Assembly (NCBI RefSeq): GCF_003429565.1
Contig: NZ_QUAK01000123.1
Location: 1-64,000, forward strand
DNA length: 64,000 nucleotides
Origin: Streptomyces triticagri
GTDB lineage: Bacteria; Actinomycetota; Actinomycetes; Streptomycetales; Streptomycetaceae
Reading direction: 5' to 3'
In this document: in pieces, positions 50,251 through 59,486 of the stretch
Position numbering within the stretch: position 1 is the stretch's first letter
Layout of the letters: each line of letters starts with the position of its first letter
Notes under the pieces: generated by a model
Told to the model about the DNA's origin: nothing
The model's database searches: none
Seen by the model: only the letters and a program-made list of their open reading frames with translations
Translations under genes and position numbers: made by a program

Positions 50251-51243
50251 TCAGGCCGGGGCGTATCCGCGGTCGCGGACGACCTCGGCGGCCACGTCCA
50301 TGAACGCCTCGGCCGCCGGACTGCGGTGGGCGCCGTCGCGGACCAGCAGGACCGCCCGGCGGGCCGGCAGCGGCGGATCGAGCGGGACCGGTCTGAGGCG
50401 GGGACGGTCGTCGGTGACGGCATCGGGCAGCACCGTCGCGAGCTCGGGGGTGCACCGCACCAGCTCGGTCAGGGCCTGGATCGAGTCGGCCTGCACGGCG
50501 ACGGGCGGACTGACGCGCTGCTCGGCGAAGTAGGCGTCAATGTGCTCGCGGGTGGCGAAGTCACCGCTGAGCAGGGCCAGTTGACGCCGCTCCAGTTCTC
50601 GTGCGGGCACCGGCCGGGACTCCACCCGACCGGCGTCACCCGCGGTGACGACCAGGCTGAGCGTCTCGGTGAAGAGCGCCCGCTCGGCGATCCCCGCGGC
50701 TCGAGCCCCGTCGAGGGCGACACCCGCATCGAGCTCGCCTGCGAGGAGTCCGGCCACCAGGCGCTCCCGGGGCAACTCCTGGACGGTCAGGGCGAGTCCG
50801 GGGTGCCGGCGGCGCAGTTCGGCGACGAGCGGGCCGACCAGATACGCCGTGAACGTCGGCGTCACGGCGAGGCGCACCGTCTCACGGGAGAGATCCGCCG
50901 CAACCGCCGCATCCGGCACCGCACGATGCGCCGCGCCCCGTACCGCACGATCGGCGACCGACAGATCCCGCAGGGCCCGCCGAGCGTGGTGCGCATAGAC
51001 CTCGCCCGCGTCGGTGAGCCCGACGTCCCGGCCGCCGCGGTCGAGCAGCTCGGCCCCGACGGCCCGCTCGAGCCGGCCTATCTCCTGCCAGAGAGCCGGC
51101 TGCGACATGCCCAGGCCGTCGGCGGCACGCGGGAAGCTGCCGCACTCGGCGACCGCAATGAGACAGCGGAGCTGACGCAGCTCGGGCCCCGTGGCCGGAA
51201 TCAGTGATGGGTACGGAAGCGCCCCCAGGTCTGTCCTCGTCAT
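50251..51243 (-). CDS. LysR family transcriptional regulator
   Basis: The 330-residue protein has the LysR helix-turn-helix (LRCLIAVAECGSFPRAADGL, GMSQPALWQEIGRLERAVGA) and a periplasmic-binding-protein-like effector domain (ETVRLAVTPTFTAYLVGPLV). The region around residues 15-45 resembles the CynR/CysB side of the family, but the ligand is unknown. It is divergent from an ankyrin lipoprotein gene with 195 bases between, a usual place for a LysR-controlled promoter. Confidence 0.9.
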   Translation of the reverse strand: MTRTDLGALPYPSLIPATGPELRQLRCLIAVAECGSFPRAADGLGMSQPALWQEIGRLERAVGAELLDRGGRDVGLTDAGEVYAHHARRALRDLSVADRAVRGAAHRAVPDAAVAADLSRETVRLAVTPTFTAYLVGPLVAELRRRHPGLALTVQELPRERLVAGLLAGELDAGVALDGARAAGIAERALFTETLSLVVTAGDAGRVESRPVPARELERRQLALLSGDFATREHIDAYFAEQRVSPPVAVQADSIQALTELVRCTPELATVLPDAVTDDRPRLRPVPLDPPLPARRAVLLVRDGAHRSPAAEAFMDVAAEVVRDRGYAPA

Positions 51244-51438
51244 GCGGCAACGCTACGAGCCACCACTGACAGTCAGCCCTCACCTGCGAGCGAGCAGACA
51301 ACCCGACGGACTTTTGGTCGACCATTACCATGGACGTTCCTTCGTGGAAATCGCGCTACTGATCGGGTAGTGCTCCATGACGGGTCATATGGCATACCAA
51401 ATCACAGACGACTTCCGGCCCAGAAAGGCACACACCCC

Positions 51439-52203
51439 ATGGCCCCACTCCGCGGCACCACCCGCCTGGTCATCTCCCTGGCCGGACTCGCCGTCCTCGC
51501 GACGGCCTGCAGCACGCACTCCGACAGCGCCAGGAGCGAGGGCCGCGCAACGTCGGCCACCGGCGAGCCCGCCCCGCCCGCCGACCGGTCCGGCGCCGAC
51601 AAGGGCGACCCCGCGGCGAGCCGGGACCTGCTCGAGGCCGCACGCACCGGAGACGCGGACGCCGTACGCGAGGCGATCGAGCGGGGCGCGGACCTCGAGA
51701 CCCGCGACGACCGGCGCCGCACCCCGTTGCTGCTCGCCGCCACCGGCGATCACATCGAGGCCGCCGAGGCCCTCGTGGCGGCGGGCGCGGATCCGGACGC
51801 CAGGGACCGGCAGCAGGACACTCCCTGGCTGGTGACGGGCGTGACGGGCAGCGTCCGGATGGCCAGAACCCTGGCGAAGGCCGACCCCGACTACGGCCTC
51901 GTCAACCGTTACGGAGGCGTCTCGCTGATCCCGGCGGGCGAGCGCGGCCATGTCGACTACATCCGCGAGGTCACCACCAACCCGGACATGGACGTGGACG
52001 TCGACCACGTCAACAACCTCGGCTGGACCGCCCTGTTGGAGGCCGTGATCCTCGGCGACGGCGGCAAGGACCACCAGGAGTCCGTGCGCCTCCTCGTCGA
52101 CGGAGGTGCCGACACGTCCATCGCGGACGGCTCCGGTACCACCGCGCTGGAGCACGCCGAGGAGCGCGGCTACCGGGAGATCGCCCGCACCCTGCGCAAG
52201 TGA
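51439..52203 (+). CDS. ankyrin-repeat lipoprotein
   Basis: The 254-residue protein has a lipoprotein signal (TRLVISLAGLAVLATAC, with Cys as the acylation site). A Ser/Ala/Pro linker and ankyrin repeats follow (SRDLLEAARTGDADAVREAI, RTPLLLAATGDHIEAAEALV, GWTALLEAVILGDG, TALEHAEERGYREIARTL). It is exported and probably anchored outside the membrane, binding another protein. The ATG at 51439 (MAPLRGTTRL) is the natural start. Divergent from the LysR gene and convergent with barstar. Confidence 0.85.
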   Translation: MAPLRGTTRLVISLAGLAVLATACSTHSDSARSEGRATSATGEPAPPADRSGADKGDPAASRDLLEAARTGDADAVREAIERGADLETRDDRRRTPLLLAATGDHIEAAEALVAAGADPDARDRQQDTPWLVTGVTGSVRMARTLAKADPDYGLVNRYGGVSLIPAGERGHVDYIREVTTNPDMDVDVDHVNNLGWTALLEAVILGDGGKDHQESVRLLVDGGADTSIADGSGTTALEHAEERGYREIARTLRK

Positions 52204-52228
52204 CGCCCGCAGCGGCAGGACAGCTCGC

Positions 52229-52672
52229 TCAAGCCACCGTAAGGAGCACCGTCAGCGGCGTCTCACGGGTCCGCCAGTACTCGGACGCCTCGGCCAGGAC
52301 CTCTCGGGCGACCGCCCAGTCCCGCGGCTGCTCCCGCGCGTACTCGGCCCAGCCGGCCAGGACCAGCACCCGACCCTGCGCCGCGGGAAGCCAGGACAGA
52401 TCGGTCAGGCAGTCGGCGAGGGCGTCCCAGTTCCGGCCGAACCAGTCGGGCAGGTCGAGTCGCGTCGTACAGCGGTCCATGAAGCCCGCCTTGTCGCGTA
52501 CGCCCGCGAGGTCGAGGAGCAGCACGGCGCGGCCGGACTCCGCCGCCAGCGCCAGTACGGGCCCCGGATCGCCGGGCGCATCCACCCCGGCGGGCCCGTC
52601 CTCGGCACGAGCCCGCCGAAGGTGCTCGCCGCCGCCCCTGCCCGAGGCGCCCGAGCTGCCCGTCTCCGTCAT
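52229..52672 (-). CDS. barstar family ribonuclease inhibitor
   Basis: The 147-residue protein contains a barstar fold. DLAGVRDKAGFMDRCTTRLD and LPDWFGRNWDALADCLTDLS (the RNase-binding helix with W, N and D) are followed by VLVLAGWAEYAREQP. The first 45 residues are an extra Gly/Arg/Pro-rich extension. It would bind and block an intracellular guanyl-specific RNase. Its ATG overlaps the TGA of the RNase gene upstream, so inhibitor and enzyme are made together. Confidence 0.93.
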   Translation of the reverse strand: MTETGSSGASGRGGGEHLRRARAEDGPAGVDAPGDPGPVLALAAESGRAVLLLDLAGVRDKAGFMDRCTTRLDLPDWFGRNWDALADCLTDLSWLPAAQGRVLVLAGWAEYAREQPRDWAVAREVLAEASEYWRTRETPLTVLLTVA

Positions 52673-53205
52673 CGCAGGACCGCCTTGAAGGTCTCGTAGT
52701 GGTCGTCGGTGTAGTAGATCTCGCCGCCGTCCCCGGTCACGATGCGCCGGGCACCGCGGTCCCGCTCCCCGGGTGTGGGCACGGTGAACTCCCGGTAGTA
52801 GCCGCGTCGTTGCTCCGGCAGCAGGCCCTCGAAGTTCCCGAACCGCGAGCCGTCCTTCTCGTACGGGAACGGTCCCTCGGAGTCGATCAGACGCAGCGTC
52901 TCCCGCGCCTCACCGGGCAGCTCCCCCACGGTCAAGGTCACAAACCCCTCGGCCCAGTCGGGCACCCGAGCGCCGGCGTCGGGCGCCGCCGAGGAGCTCG
53001 CCTCCTGCGTGACCGCACTGCGCCCGCCGTCCTCGTCCCCGGCCGCCGTACAGCCGGCCGCGAGGACCGCGACGAGCAACGCGAGACAGGCGGCGATCAG
53101 GGACGGCACACGACCCCACGCGGTACGTGGGCCGGGCCGGGCGGCGGCCCTCCGAGGCTCGCGCGGCAGCCCGTCGGCCTGCACGGTCCGATACCGGTGG
53201 CGCAT
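52669..53205 (-). CDS. guanyl-specific ribonuclease (barnase/RNase Sa-type), probable lipoprotein
   Basis: The enzyme has 178 residues from ATG 53205. The C-terminal 100 match the microbial RNase N1/T1 family: VTLTVGELPGEARETLRLI, GYYREFTVPTPGERDRGARR with the catalytic Glu and Arg, and YYTDDHYETFKAVL with the catalytic His. A long n-region and the hydrophobic stretch SLIAACLALLVAVLAAGC end in a lipobox, so it is probably exported and lipid-anchored; a GTG nearer the helix could also start it. The barstar gene overlaps by ATGA and provides immunity. Confidence 0.9.
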   Translation of the reverse strand: MRHRYRTVQADGLPREPRRAAARPGPRTAWGRVPSLIAACLALLVAVLAAGCTAAGDEDGGRSAVTQEASSSAAPDAGARVPDWAEGFVTLTVGELPGEARETLRLIDSEGPFPYEKDGSRFGNFEGLLPEQRRGYYREFTVPTPGERDRGARRIVTGDGGEIYYTDDHYETFKAVLR

Positions 53206-53270
53206 GGGGCCGATGCTGTCACAGGGTCCGAGCCGGTGCGCGCGATGGCGGTCCGAGGGACCATGACGGC

Positions 53271-54806
53271 ATGCTGCTCGCCGACGTGGCCGGGGCCTCC
53301 CGGGAGATCGCCGCCACCACCGCACGTTCGCGGAAGGTCGCACTGCTCGCGGAGCTGTTCCGCGCCATGACGCCCGGCGAGGCGCCGCTGGTGGTGAGCT
53401 ATCTGTCCGGCAGGCTGCCGCAGCGCAGAACGGGGATCGGCTGGACCGCGTTCCGCCGGATGCCGGATCCCGCAGCCGGCGCGTCCCTCACGGTCGAGGA
53501 GACCGACGCCGCCTTCGAACGCATCGCGGCCGTCTCGGGCAAGGGTGCGCAGTCCGAGCGCAAACGCATCCTGGACGAGCTGCTCGCCTCGGCCACCCGC
53601 GAGGAACAGCGGTTCCTGCTCGGCCTGGTCGGCGGCGAGCTGCGCCAGGGCGCCCTGGACGCCCTGGCCGCGGAGGGCCTCGCCGCCGCGGTGGGCGCGG
53701 AGCCCTCGGCCGTACGCCGCGCGGTGATGCTGGCGGGCCGACTGGACACCGTGGCAAGGGCGTTGACGGCGGACGGTGCCGCCGCGCTCGATGCCTTCCG
53801 GCTCGATGTCGGCCGCCCGGTGCTTCCGATGCTGGCCAAGTCCGCGAAGGACGTGGACGAGGCGGTCGAACTCCTCGGCGCCTGCGCGGTGGAGGAGAAG
53901 CTCGACGGCATCCGGGTGCAGGTGCACCGGGACGGCGACGACGTGCGCATCTTCACCCGTACGCTGGACGAGATCACCGACCGGTTGCCCGAAGTCGTGT
54001 CGGCGGCAAGGGAGTTGACGACCGACAGGGCCGTGCTCGACGGCGAGGTGATCGCCCTGGACGAGCGAGGGCGGCCGCAGCCCTTCCAGGACATCGCGGG
54101 CCGGGTCGGCTCCCGGCTCGATGTCGCGGGTGCGCAGGCCTCGCTGCCGCTGTACCCCGTCTTCTTCGATCTGCTGTCGGTCGACGGCCGCGATCTGCTC
54201 GACGAACCGGCGGCCGAACGCCACGCCCAGCTGGCCCGAGTGACCCCCGAGCCGCGGCGGGTCCGCCACATCGAGATCACCGATCCCGCGGACGGACAGC
54301 GGCGGGAGGAGGCGCGCCGCTTCGCCGCGGCCGCCCTCGAACGAGGCCACGAGGGCGTGGTGGTGAAGGGGCTCGACGCCCCGTACAGCGCGGGCCGCCG
54401 CGGTGCCTCCTGGCTCAAGGTGAAGCCCGTGCACACCCTCGACCTCGTCGTGCTCGCGGCCGAGTGGGGCCACGGCCGGCGCACCGGCAGACTCTCCAAT
54501 CTGCATCTCGGCGCCCGCCGGTCCGACGGCACCTTCGCCATGCTCGGCAAGACCTTCAAGGGCCTCACCGACGCCCTCCTGGCCTGGCAGACGGAGCGGC
54601 TCGGCGAGTTGGCGGTCGAGGACGACGGCTTTGTCGTACGGGTACGGCCCGAGCTGGTCGTGGAGGTGGCCTTCGACTCCGTGCAGCGCTCCCCGCGCTA
54701 CCCGGAGGGAGTGACCCTGCGGTTCGCCCGGGTGGTGCGCTACCGCGAGGACAAGACGGCGGCCGAGGCGGACACGGTGGACGCGGTACTCGCCCTGCGC
54801 CGGTGA
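53271..54806 (+). CDS. ATP-dependent DNA ligase (LigB-type)
   Basis: The 511-residue ligase has three parts: an N-terminal helical DNA-binding domain (about 1-200), adenylation with the nucleophile Lys in EEKLDGIRVQVHRDGDD, and an OB-fold C-terminus. Other nucleotidyltransferase motifs are VLDGEVIALDERG, FFDLLSVDG, EGVVVKGLDAPYSAG and WLKVKPVHTLDLVV. It seals nicks using ATP, as an accessory to the NAD-dependent LigA, and has a DNA ligase I/archaeal-like layout. Start ATG 53271. It is divergent from the RNase gene. Confidence 0.94.
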   Translation: MLLADVAGASREIAATTARSRKVALLAELFRAMTPGEAPLVVSYLSGRLPQRRTGIGWTAFRRMPDPAAGASLTVEETDAAFERIAAVSGKGAQSERKRILDELLASATREEQRFLLGLVGGELRQGALDALAAEGLAAAVGAEPSAVRRAVMLAGRLDTVARALTADGAAALDAFRLDVGRPVLPMLAKSAKDVDEAVELLGACAVEEKLDGIRVQVHRDGDDVRIFTRTLDEITDRLPEVVSAARELTTDRAVLDGEVIALDERGRPQPFQDIAGRVGSRLDVAGAQASLPLYPVFFDLLSVDGRDLLDEPAAERHAQLARVTPEPRRVRHIEITDPADGQRREEARRFAAAALERGHEGVVVKGLDAPYSAGRRGASWLKVKPVHTLDLVVLAAEWGHGRRTGRLSNLHLGARRSDGTFAMLGKTFKGLTDALLAWQTERLGELAVEDDGFVVRVRPELVVEVAFDSVQRSPRYPEGVTLRFARVVRYREDKTAAEADTVDAVLALRR

Positions 54807-54880
54807 GCGGGCGGCAGAAAGGGGCGGGCACCGAGCCGAGGCCCGCGCCCACCCCCGCGTACGGACGTACGGTGTCCCGC

Positions 54881-55930
54881 CTACTCCGCCCCGTCCGGGT
54901 CCCCCCGGTCAAGGGCGGGCCGGGGAGCCGTCCCCGCCTCCAAGAGGTGGTCGGCGGCCGCCGTGTCGGTGACCAGGCTGGTGACCAGGCCCGACCGCAG
55001 GACTGCGTCGATGGCCTCCGCCTTGCGCCGGCCGCCCGCGATGGCCACCACCTCGGGGATCCGGCGCAGCCGGTCCGCCTCGACGGTGATGCACCGCTCC
55101 CCCAGGTCGCGCCCGACCCGGCGGCCCTCGGCGTCGAAGAGATGCGCGGACATCTCGGCGGCGACGCCGAGCGAGGCGTAGTGCGCCCGCTCCTCGTCGC
55201 TCAGCATGTCGTGCACGGTGGAGATGCCCGGCTCCCAGGAACCGATGGAGACCGCCGCGACCGTGACCTTGTCGAAGTACTCGAAGGCACGGGCGATGCC
55301 GGTCTGGTTGCGCAGCGCGGCGGCGGTGGCCGGGTCCGGCAGGAGCATCGGCGCATAGATCGGGTGCGCCTCGCCCCCGGACACCTGGGCCGCGCGGCGG
55401 ACCGCCTCGACGGAGCCGCGCTCGGCGGTCCCGGCGTCGTACACCCCGGTCAGCTGCACGACCGTGCAGGGCGGCAGCCGGTCCAGCGCGGCCGCCATGT
55501 GGATGGTGGAACGGCCCCAGGCGAGGCCGAGTACATCGCCCTCGGTGACGAGCTCGCCGAGCAGGTCGGCCGCCACCTCGCCGAGGTTCTCCGGATCGGG
55601 CGACTCCTCCACGTCCTCGGCGGGCGACTCCACGACGACCGCGTGCCTCAGGCCGTACCGCGCCCGCAGGCGGTCGGACCGCTCCGCGTCCAACTCCGCG
55701 GGCACCCTGATCTCGATCCGTACGAGGTCACGCTCGAGCGCCGTCTCCAGGACCCGTGCGACCTTGAACCGGCTGACGCCGAACTCCTCCGCAATCTGGA
55801 TCTTGGACTTGCCCTCGAGGTAGAAGCGGCGGGCCATGGCCGCCGCCTGCACCAGCTCAGCGGGGCCCATCCGAAGGGCTGGCCGACCCGCCGACATGCC
55901 AGACACGGCGATCTCCTCACTGCTGTTCAC
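54881..55930 (-). CDS. SorC family sugar-binding transcriptional regulator
   Basis: The 349-residue protein starts with a helix-turn-helix (KSKIQIAEEFGVSRFKVARV). The SorC/DeoR C-terminal sugar-phosphate-binding domain follows (VLGLAWGRSTIHMAAALDRL, VVQLTGVYDAGTAERG, VVAIAGGRRKAEAIDAVL). These respond to phosphorylated sugars. No sugar operon is adjacent, though rpe of the pentose phosphate pathway lies 98 bases upstream on the same strand. The ATG at 55930 is the likely start; ATG 55897 is possible. Confidence 0.92.
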   Translation of the reverse strand: MNSSEEIAVSGMSAGRPALRMGPAELVQAAAMARRFYLEGKSKIQIAEEFGVSRFKVARVLETALERDLVRIEIRVPAELDAERSDRLRARYGLRHAVVVESPAEDVEESPDPENLGEVAADLLGELVTEGDVLGLAWGRSTIHMAAALDRLPPCTVVQLTGVYDAGTAERGSVEAVRRAAQVSGGEAHPIYAPMLLPDPATAAALRNQTGIARAFEYFDKVTVAAVSIGSWEPGISTVHDMLSDEERAHYASLGVAAEMSAHLFDAEGRRVGRDLGERCITVEADRLRRIPEVVAIAGGRRKAEAIDAVLRSGLVTSLVTDTAAADHLLEAGTAPRPALDRGDPDGAE

Positions 55931-56028
55931 AACTGCTGTTCACAATTTCACTTCGGCTCGCCGTTCATCCTCGCAGATGCGGCAGTACTTGATCAGTCCT
56001 GAGGGGCAGCAGTTCACCGAGCCGTGGC

Positions 56029-56715
56029 TCAGTGGTCGCACGCCCAGGCCGCGGATGCGGTCGTGGCGGCCGCCTTCTCGCGCAGCGCGCGCACCGCGGC
56101 CGCGGGGTCGTCGGCCCCGTACACGGCGGACCCGGCGACGAACACGTCCGCGCCCGCCTCCGCGCACCGCTCGATCGTCGCGTCGGACACGCCCCCGTCG
56201 ACCTGCAGCCACAGCTCCAGCCCGTGCTTCGAGATCAGCTCTCGGGTCCGGCGGATCTTGGGCAGCATGATGTCCAGGAACGCCTGCCCGCCGAAGCCCG
56301 GCTCGACCGTCATGATCAGGAGCATGTCGAGCTCGGGGAGCAGGTCCTCGTAGGGCTCGATCGGGGTGGCGGGCTTGAGCGCCATCGAGGCGCGGGCCCC
56401 CTTGGCGCGGATCTCCCGGGCCAGGCGTACGGGCGCGGCGGCCGCCTCGGCGTGGAAGGTGACGGAACCGGCGCCGGCCTCGACGAACGCCGGGGCCCAG
56501 CGGTCCGGGTCCTCGATCATCAGGTGGCAGTCCAGCGGCGTCGCGGTCGCACGGCTCAGCGACTCCACGATCGGGACCCCGAGGGTGAGGTTGGGGACGA
56601 AGTGGTTGTCCATGACGTCGACGTGGAGCCAGTCGGCGCCGTCGACCGCCTGGGCCTCGTCGGCGAGCCGCGCGAAATCCGCGGACAGGATGCTGGGGCT
56701 GATCTGAACTGCCAT
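56029..56715 (-). CDS. rpe: ribulose-phosphate 3-epimerase
   Basis: The enzyme interconverts ribulose 5-phosphate and xylulose 5-phosphate in the pentose phosphate pathway. The 228-residue TIM barrel has ISPSILSADFARLADEAQAV, HVDVMDNHFVPNLTLGVPIV (metal His/Asp), LDCHLMIEDPDRWAPAF, MTVEPGFGGQAFLDIMLPKI and LQVDGGVSDATIERCAEAGA. The start at 56715 is clear (MAVQISPSIL). It lies 112 bases downstream of a prenyl synthetase-like gene on the same strand. Confidence 0.97.
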   Translation of the reverse strand: MAVQISPSILSADFARLADEAQAVDGADWLHVDVMDNHFVPNLTLGVPIVESLSRATATPLDCHLMIEDPDRWAPAFVEAGAGSVTFHAEAAAAPVRLAREIRAKGARASMALKPATPIEPYEDLLPELDMLLIMTVEPGFGGQAFLDIMLPKIRRTRELISKHGLELWLQVDGGVSDATIERCAEAGADVFVAGSAVYGADDPAAAVRALREKAAATTASAAWACDH

Positions 56716-56827
56716 GCCCCAAGCCTGCCATGCCCGCACGCACTTACCACCGCCGGTCACCACCTGCCCCGACGAATCCGACCCCGCGGTCGGACCCGTC
56801 GGGGCGGCGCGCCCTGCGCACCGGGGC

Positions 56828-57838
56828 TCATCCTCCGACGGACACCGCACCCGACCGGGAATCGTCCGGCACCAGGAACGTCTCGGCCGAAAGGTCGACG
56901 AGCCCGCGCAACGCCGCCATGTACTGCGGGACACCTCCCAGCTCGTCGAGCAGCCCGTGTGCCGCGCGGCGCCGGACCTCCACGTCCTCACGGAACCGCT
57001 CGACGGCACGGGTCCCGAGCAAGGTCCGCAGCACCTCCGCGCGCGCCGCCCCGTCGCCGCGCGCCTCTCCGTACCGCGCCAGGAACTCCGCCGCCGCCCC
57101 GGCCGGCAGCCCCTCCACCGCGCAGGCGAGCAGATGGGTGACCGTCCCATTGGCCAGGTCCTCGTGCCGACCGGAGGTGATGTCCTCCTGGTCGTTGAAG
57201 AACTGCCAGAGGAGGCCGAAGACGGAGCCGAGCTCCCGCCACAGCTCCACACGCGGGGCCGAGGCGCCGGCCAGCAGGGCGGCCATCGCCGTCACCATCG
57301 CGAACGGCGCACCGGACTTGCCCCGGTACACGGCGAGCACCGAGTCCCTGGTGGCGCTCCCCGTGTCGGCGCGCAGATCGCTCAACTGCCCGTCCGCAGC
57401 CGCCACCGAGGCCCGCACGAACTCGTCGCACAACCGCGCGCGCAGCGCCTCCGAGCCCGGCAGCTCCCGGATGATCCGCAGCGGCAGCAGCTGGCCACCG
57501 ACGACCGCGGCCAACTGGGCCTGATCCGCGCCCAGTTCCCCGGGATGCGCCTGCGCGCTGCCGTCCGCCACGTCGTCGAAGTGGCAGGCCGAGATCCACC
57601 AGAGCTGATGGACGGCGGACACCGGAACCGCAGGCCGCGGATCACCGGTCTCGGCCGCATGCACGAGCAGCGGGAGCGCCGACAGCGGATACCTGAACGT
57701 CCGATGCCCCACGAGTGCGGCCACCGCGGCCCGTACCGGTGACGACTCCGGCCCGAGCAGATCGAGCGCGGCCGTCAACTCCGCGTCGATGTCGGGAGCC
57801 AGTCGGCGGTGCAGATCCACGTACGAAAGGGGCTCCAC
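56828..57838 (-). CDS. polyprenyl synthetase family-like protein, degenerate second Asp motif
   Basis: A 336-residue all-helical isoprenyl synthase-like protein. The first Asp-rich motif is intact (ACHFDDVADGSAQAHPGELG), and KSGAPFAMVTAMAALLAGA matches the conserved Lys region. The second motif reads FNDQEDITSGRHEDL rather than DDxxD, so activity or product may differ. The start chosen is GTG 57838, preceded by GGGAGG at 8 bases; the frame is open to 57952 through a tandem repeat. The likely reaction is prenyl diphosphate elongation or terpene chemistry; function is not proven. Confidence 0.75.
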   Translation of the reverse strand: MEPLSYVDLHRRLAPDIDAELTAALDLLGPESSPVRAAVAALVGHRTFRYPLSALPLLVHAAETGDPRPAVPVSAVHQLWWISACHFDDVADGSAQAHPGELGADQAQLAAVVGGQLLPLRIIRELPGSEALRARLCDEFVRASVAAADGQLSDLRADTGSATRDSVLAVYRGKSGAPFAMVTAMAALLAGASAPRVELWRELGSVFGLLWQFFNDQEDITSGRHEDLANGTVTHLLACAVEGLPAGAAAEFLARYGEARGDGAARAEVLRTLLGTRAVERFREDVEVRRRAAHGLLDELGGVPQYMAALRGLVDLSAETFLVPDDSRSGAVSVGG

Positions 57839-57892
57839 GGAGCAGGCCTCCCACTCGGCGATATGTCGACAGAGCCGCTCGGCCGACCCTCC

Positions 57893-57928
57893 ACACACGA
57901 GTGCATCCGAACACACGAGTGCATCCGA
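57893..57928. repeat. 18-bp perfect tandem repeat upstream of the prenyl synthetase-like gene
   Basis: ACACACGAGTGCATCCGA occurs twice back to back (57893-57910, 57911-57928), followed by a partial third copy GTGCATC. If the gene started further upstream it would encode SDALVC twice; with the GTG at 57838 it lies in the promoter region instead. Confidence 0.8.
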
Positions 57929-58058
57929 GTGCATCGCAGGCACCGACGCCACAGCCGCACAATTCGAACAGTCGTGGCACCTGTGGAGCCAGAGCGTTTT
58001 TCGACCACGAATGCGGGGCGAGCGCCTGGTCGGTCGCGTCGTCCGAGGTGCTGCGCCG

Positions 58059-59486
58059 CTACGCCGTGCGCCGGATCAGCGCGAGGTACATCGCGTCCGT
58101 ACCGTGCAGATGCGGCCAGAGCTGGATGTCCGGTCCGTCGCCGAGGGCCGGAACACCCGGCAAGTACGGGCGGGCGTCGAGGAGTTCGGTGTCGTCCCTC
58201 GCCCGAAGCACGTCGTCGACGACCGCCCGCGTCTCCGCGAGGTGCGGCGAGCAGGTGGCGTACCCGACGACACCGCCCGGGCGCACGGCCGCCAGTGCCT
58301 CGGTGAGCAGCGCACGCTGCAGCGGCGCGAAGCCGTCGAGGTCCTCGGGCCTGCGGCGCCAGCGGGCCTCCGGGCGGCGGCGCAGCGCACCGAGGCCGGT
58401 GCACGGCACGTCCACCAGGACCCGGTCGAAGGTGCCGGGCCGCCAGGCCGGACGCGTCCCGTCGGCGGCGATCACCTGGTACGGGCCCGGGTTCCCCTGC
58501 AGGGCCTGGCGTACGAGTCCCGCGCGGTGCGGCTGCTTCTCGGAGGCGACGAGCAGGGCGCCGCGCTCGGCGGCGAGCCCGGCGAGCAGCGCGGCCTTGC
58601 CCCCGGGGCCCGCGCAGCCGTCCAGCCAGCGCCGGTCGGGCCCCTCGACGGGTGCGGCGGCGAGCGCGAGGGCGACCAGCTGGCTGCCCTCGTCCTGCAC
58701 TCCGGCGAGCCCGTCGCGCACCGCGTCCACCGCCCCCGGTTCGCCTCCCTCGGCCAGGCGTACGGCCAGCGGGGACCAGCGTCCGGGCAGCGCGGCTCCG
58801 GCGCCCGCGGAGGTCAGCAGCTCCTCGGCCGTGGTGCGGCCGGGGCGGGCGACCAGGGTGACCTCGGGCCGTTCGTTGTCCGCCTCGAGCAGGTCCTCGA
58901 TGCCCGCACGGGGACCACCGAGGGAGTCCCACAGGGCGGAGACGATCCAGCGCGGATGGGAGTGGACGACCGCGAGATGGTCCTCGGGGTCGTCGTCCCA
59001 GGACGGCGCCACCCGGTCCAGCCAGCCGTCCAGGTCGTGGGCGGAGACCTTGCGCAGTACGGCGTTCACGAACTTGGCACGGCCGTCGCCGAGGACGACC
59101 CTGGCCAGCTCGACGCTGGCCGAGACGGCCGCGTGGGTCGGGATCCGGGTGCCCAGCAATTGATGCGCACCGAGGCTCAGCACGTCGAGCACCGGCGGGT
59201 CCACCTCGCGCAGCGGGCGGTCGATGCAGGCCGCGATGACCGCGTCGTAGGTGCCCTGCCTGCGCAGTGTGCCGTAGACGAGTTCGGTGGCGAGAGCGGC
59301 GTCACGGGCGTCGAAGTCGCCCTTGTCGCGGGCCTTGCGGAGCAGCGGCGGGAGCACCAGATTCGCGTAGGCGTCCCGCTCGTCCACCGCGCGCAGCGCC
59401 TCGAAGGCCAGGATGCGCACCGGGTCCTTCTGCGGACGGCGGTACGGCTTGGCCGGCTTGCGGGGGCGACGCTGCTGGTCAGACAC
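58059..59486 (-). CDS. rsmB: 16S rRNA (cytosine-967-C5)-methyltransferase RsmB
   Basis: RsmB (Sun/Fmu) methylates C967 of 16S rRNA with S-adenosylmethionine. The 475-residue protein has an N-terminal NusB-like domain (LAFEALRAVDERDAYANLVL, ELVYGTLRRQGTYDAVIAAC). The methyltransferase domain has DGCAGPGGKAALLAGLAAER, the motif IV VDVPCTGLGALRRRPEARWR and the catalytic VVGYATCSPHLAETRAVVDD. Start at 59486. It follows fmt on the same strand, as in most actinobacteria. Confidence 0.97.
   Translation of the reverse strand: MSDQQRRPRKPAKPYRRPQKDPVRILAFEALRAVDERDAYANLVLPPLLRKARDKGDFDARDAALATELVYGTLRRQGTYDAVIAACIDRPLREVDPPVLDVLSLGAHQLLGTRIPTHAAVSASVELARVVLGDGRAKFVNAVLRKVSAHDLDGWLDRVAPSWDDDPEDHLAVVHSHPRWIVSALWDSLGGPRAGIEDLLEADNERPEVTLVARPGRTTAEELLTSAGAGAALPGRWSPLAVRLAEGGEPGAVDAVRDGLAGVQDEGSQLVALALAAAPVEGPDRRWLDGCAGPGGKAALLAGLAAERGALLVASEKQPHRAGLVRQALQGNPGPYQVIAADGTRPAWRPGTFDRVLVDVPCTGLGALRRRPEARWRRRPEDLDGFAPLQRALLTEALAAVRPGGVVGYATCSPHLAETRAVVDDVLRARDDTELLDARPYLPGVPALGDGPDIQLWPHLHGTDAMYLALIRRTA

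Noticed and set aside
47767..51207. Plus-strand open frame of about 1146 codons
   Set aside because: It runs antisense to guaB1, gntR and lysR, which have clear families; long antisense frames are expected at this GC content.
52229..53205. Classical toxin-antitoxin module
   Set aside because: The RNase has an export signal with a lipobox, so the pair fits an exported RNase with immunity better than an intracellular TA system.
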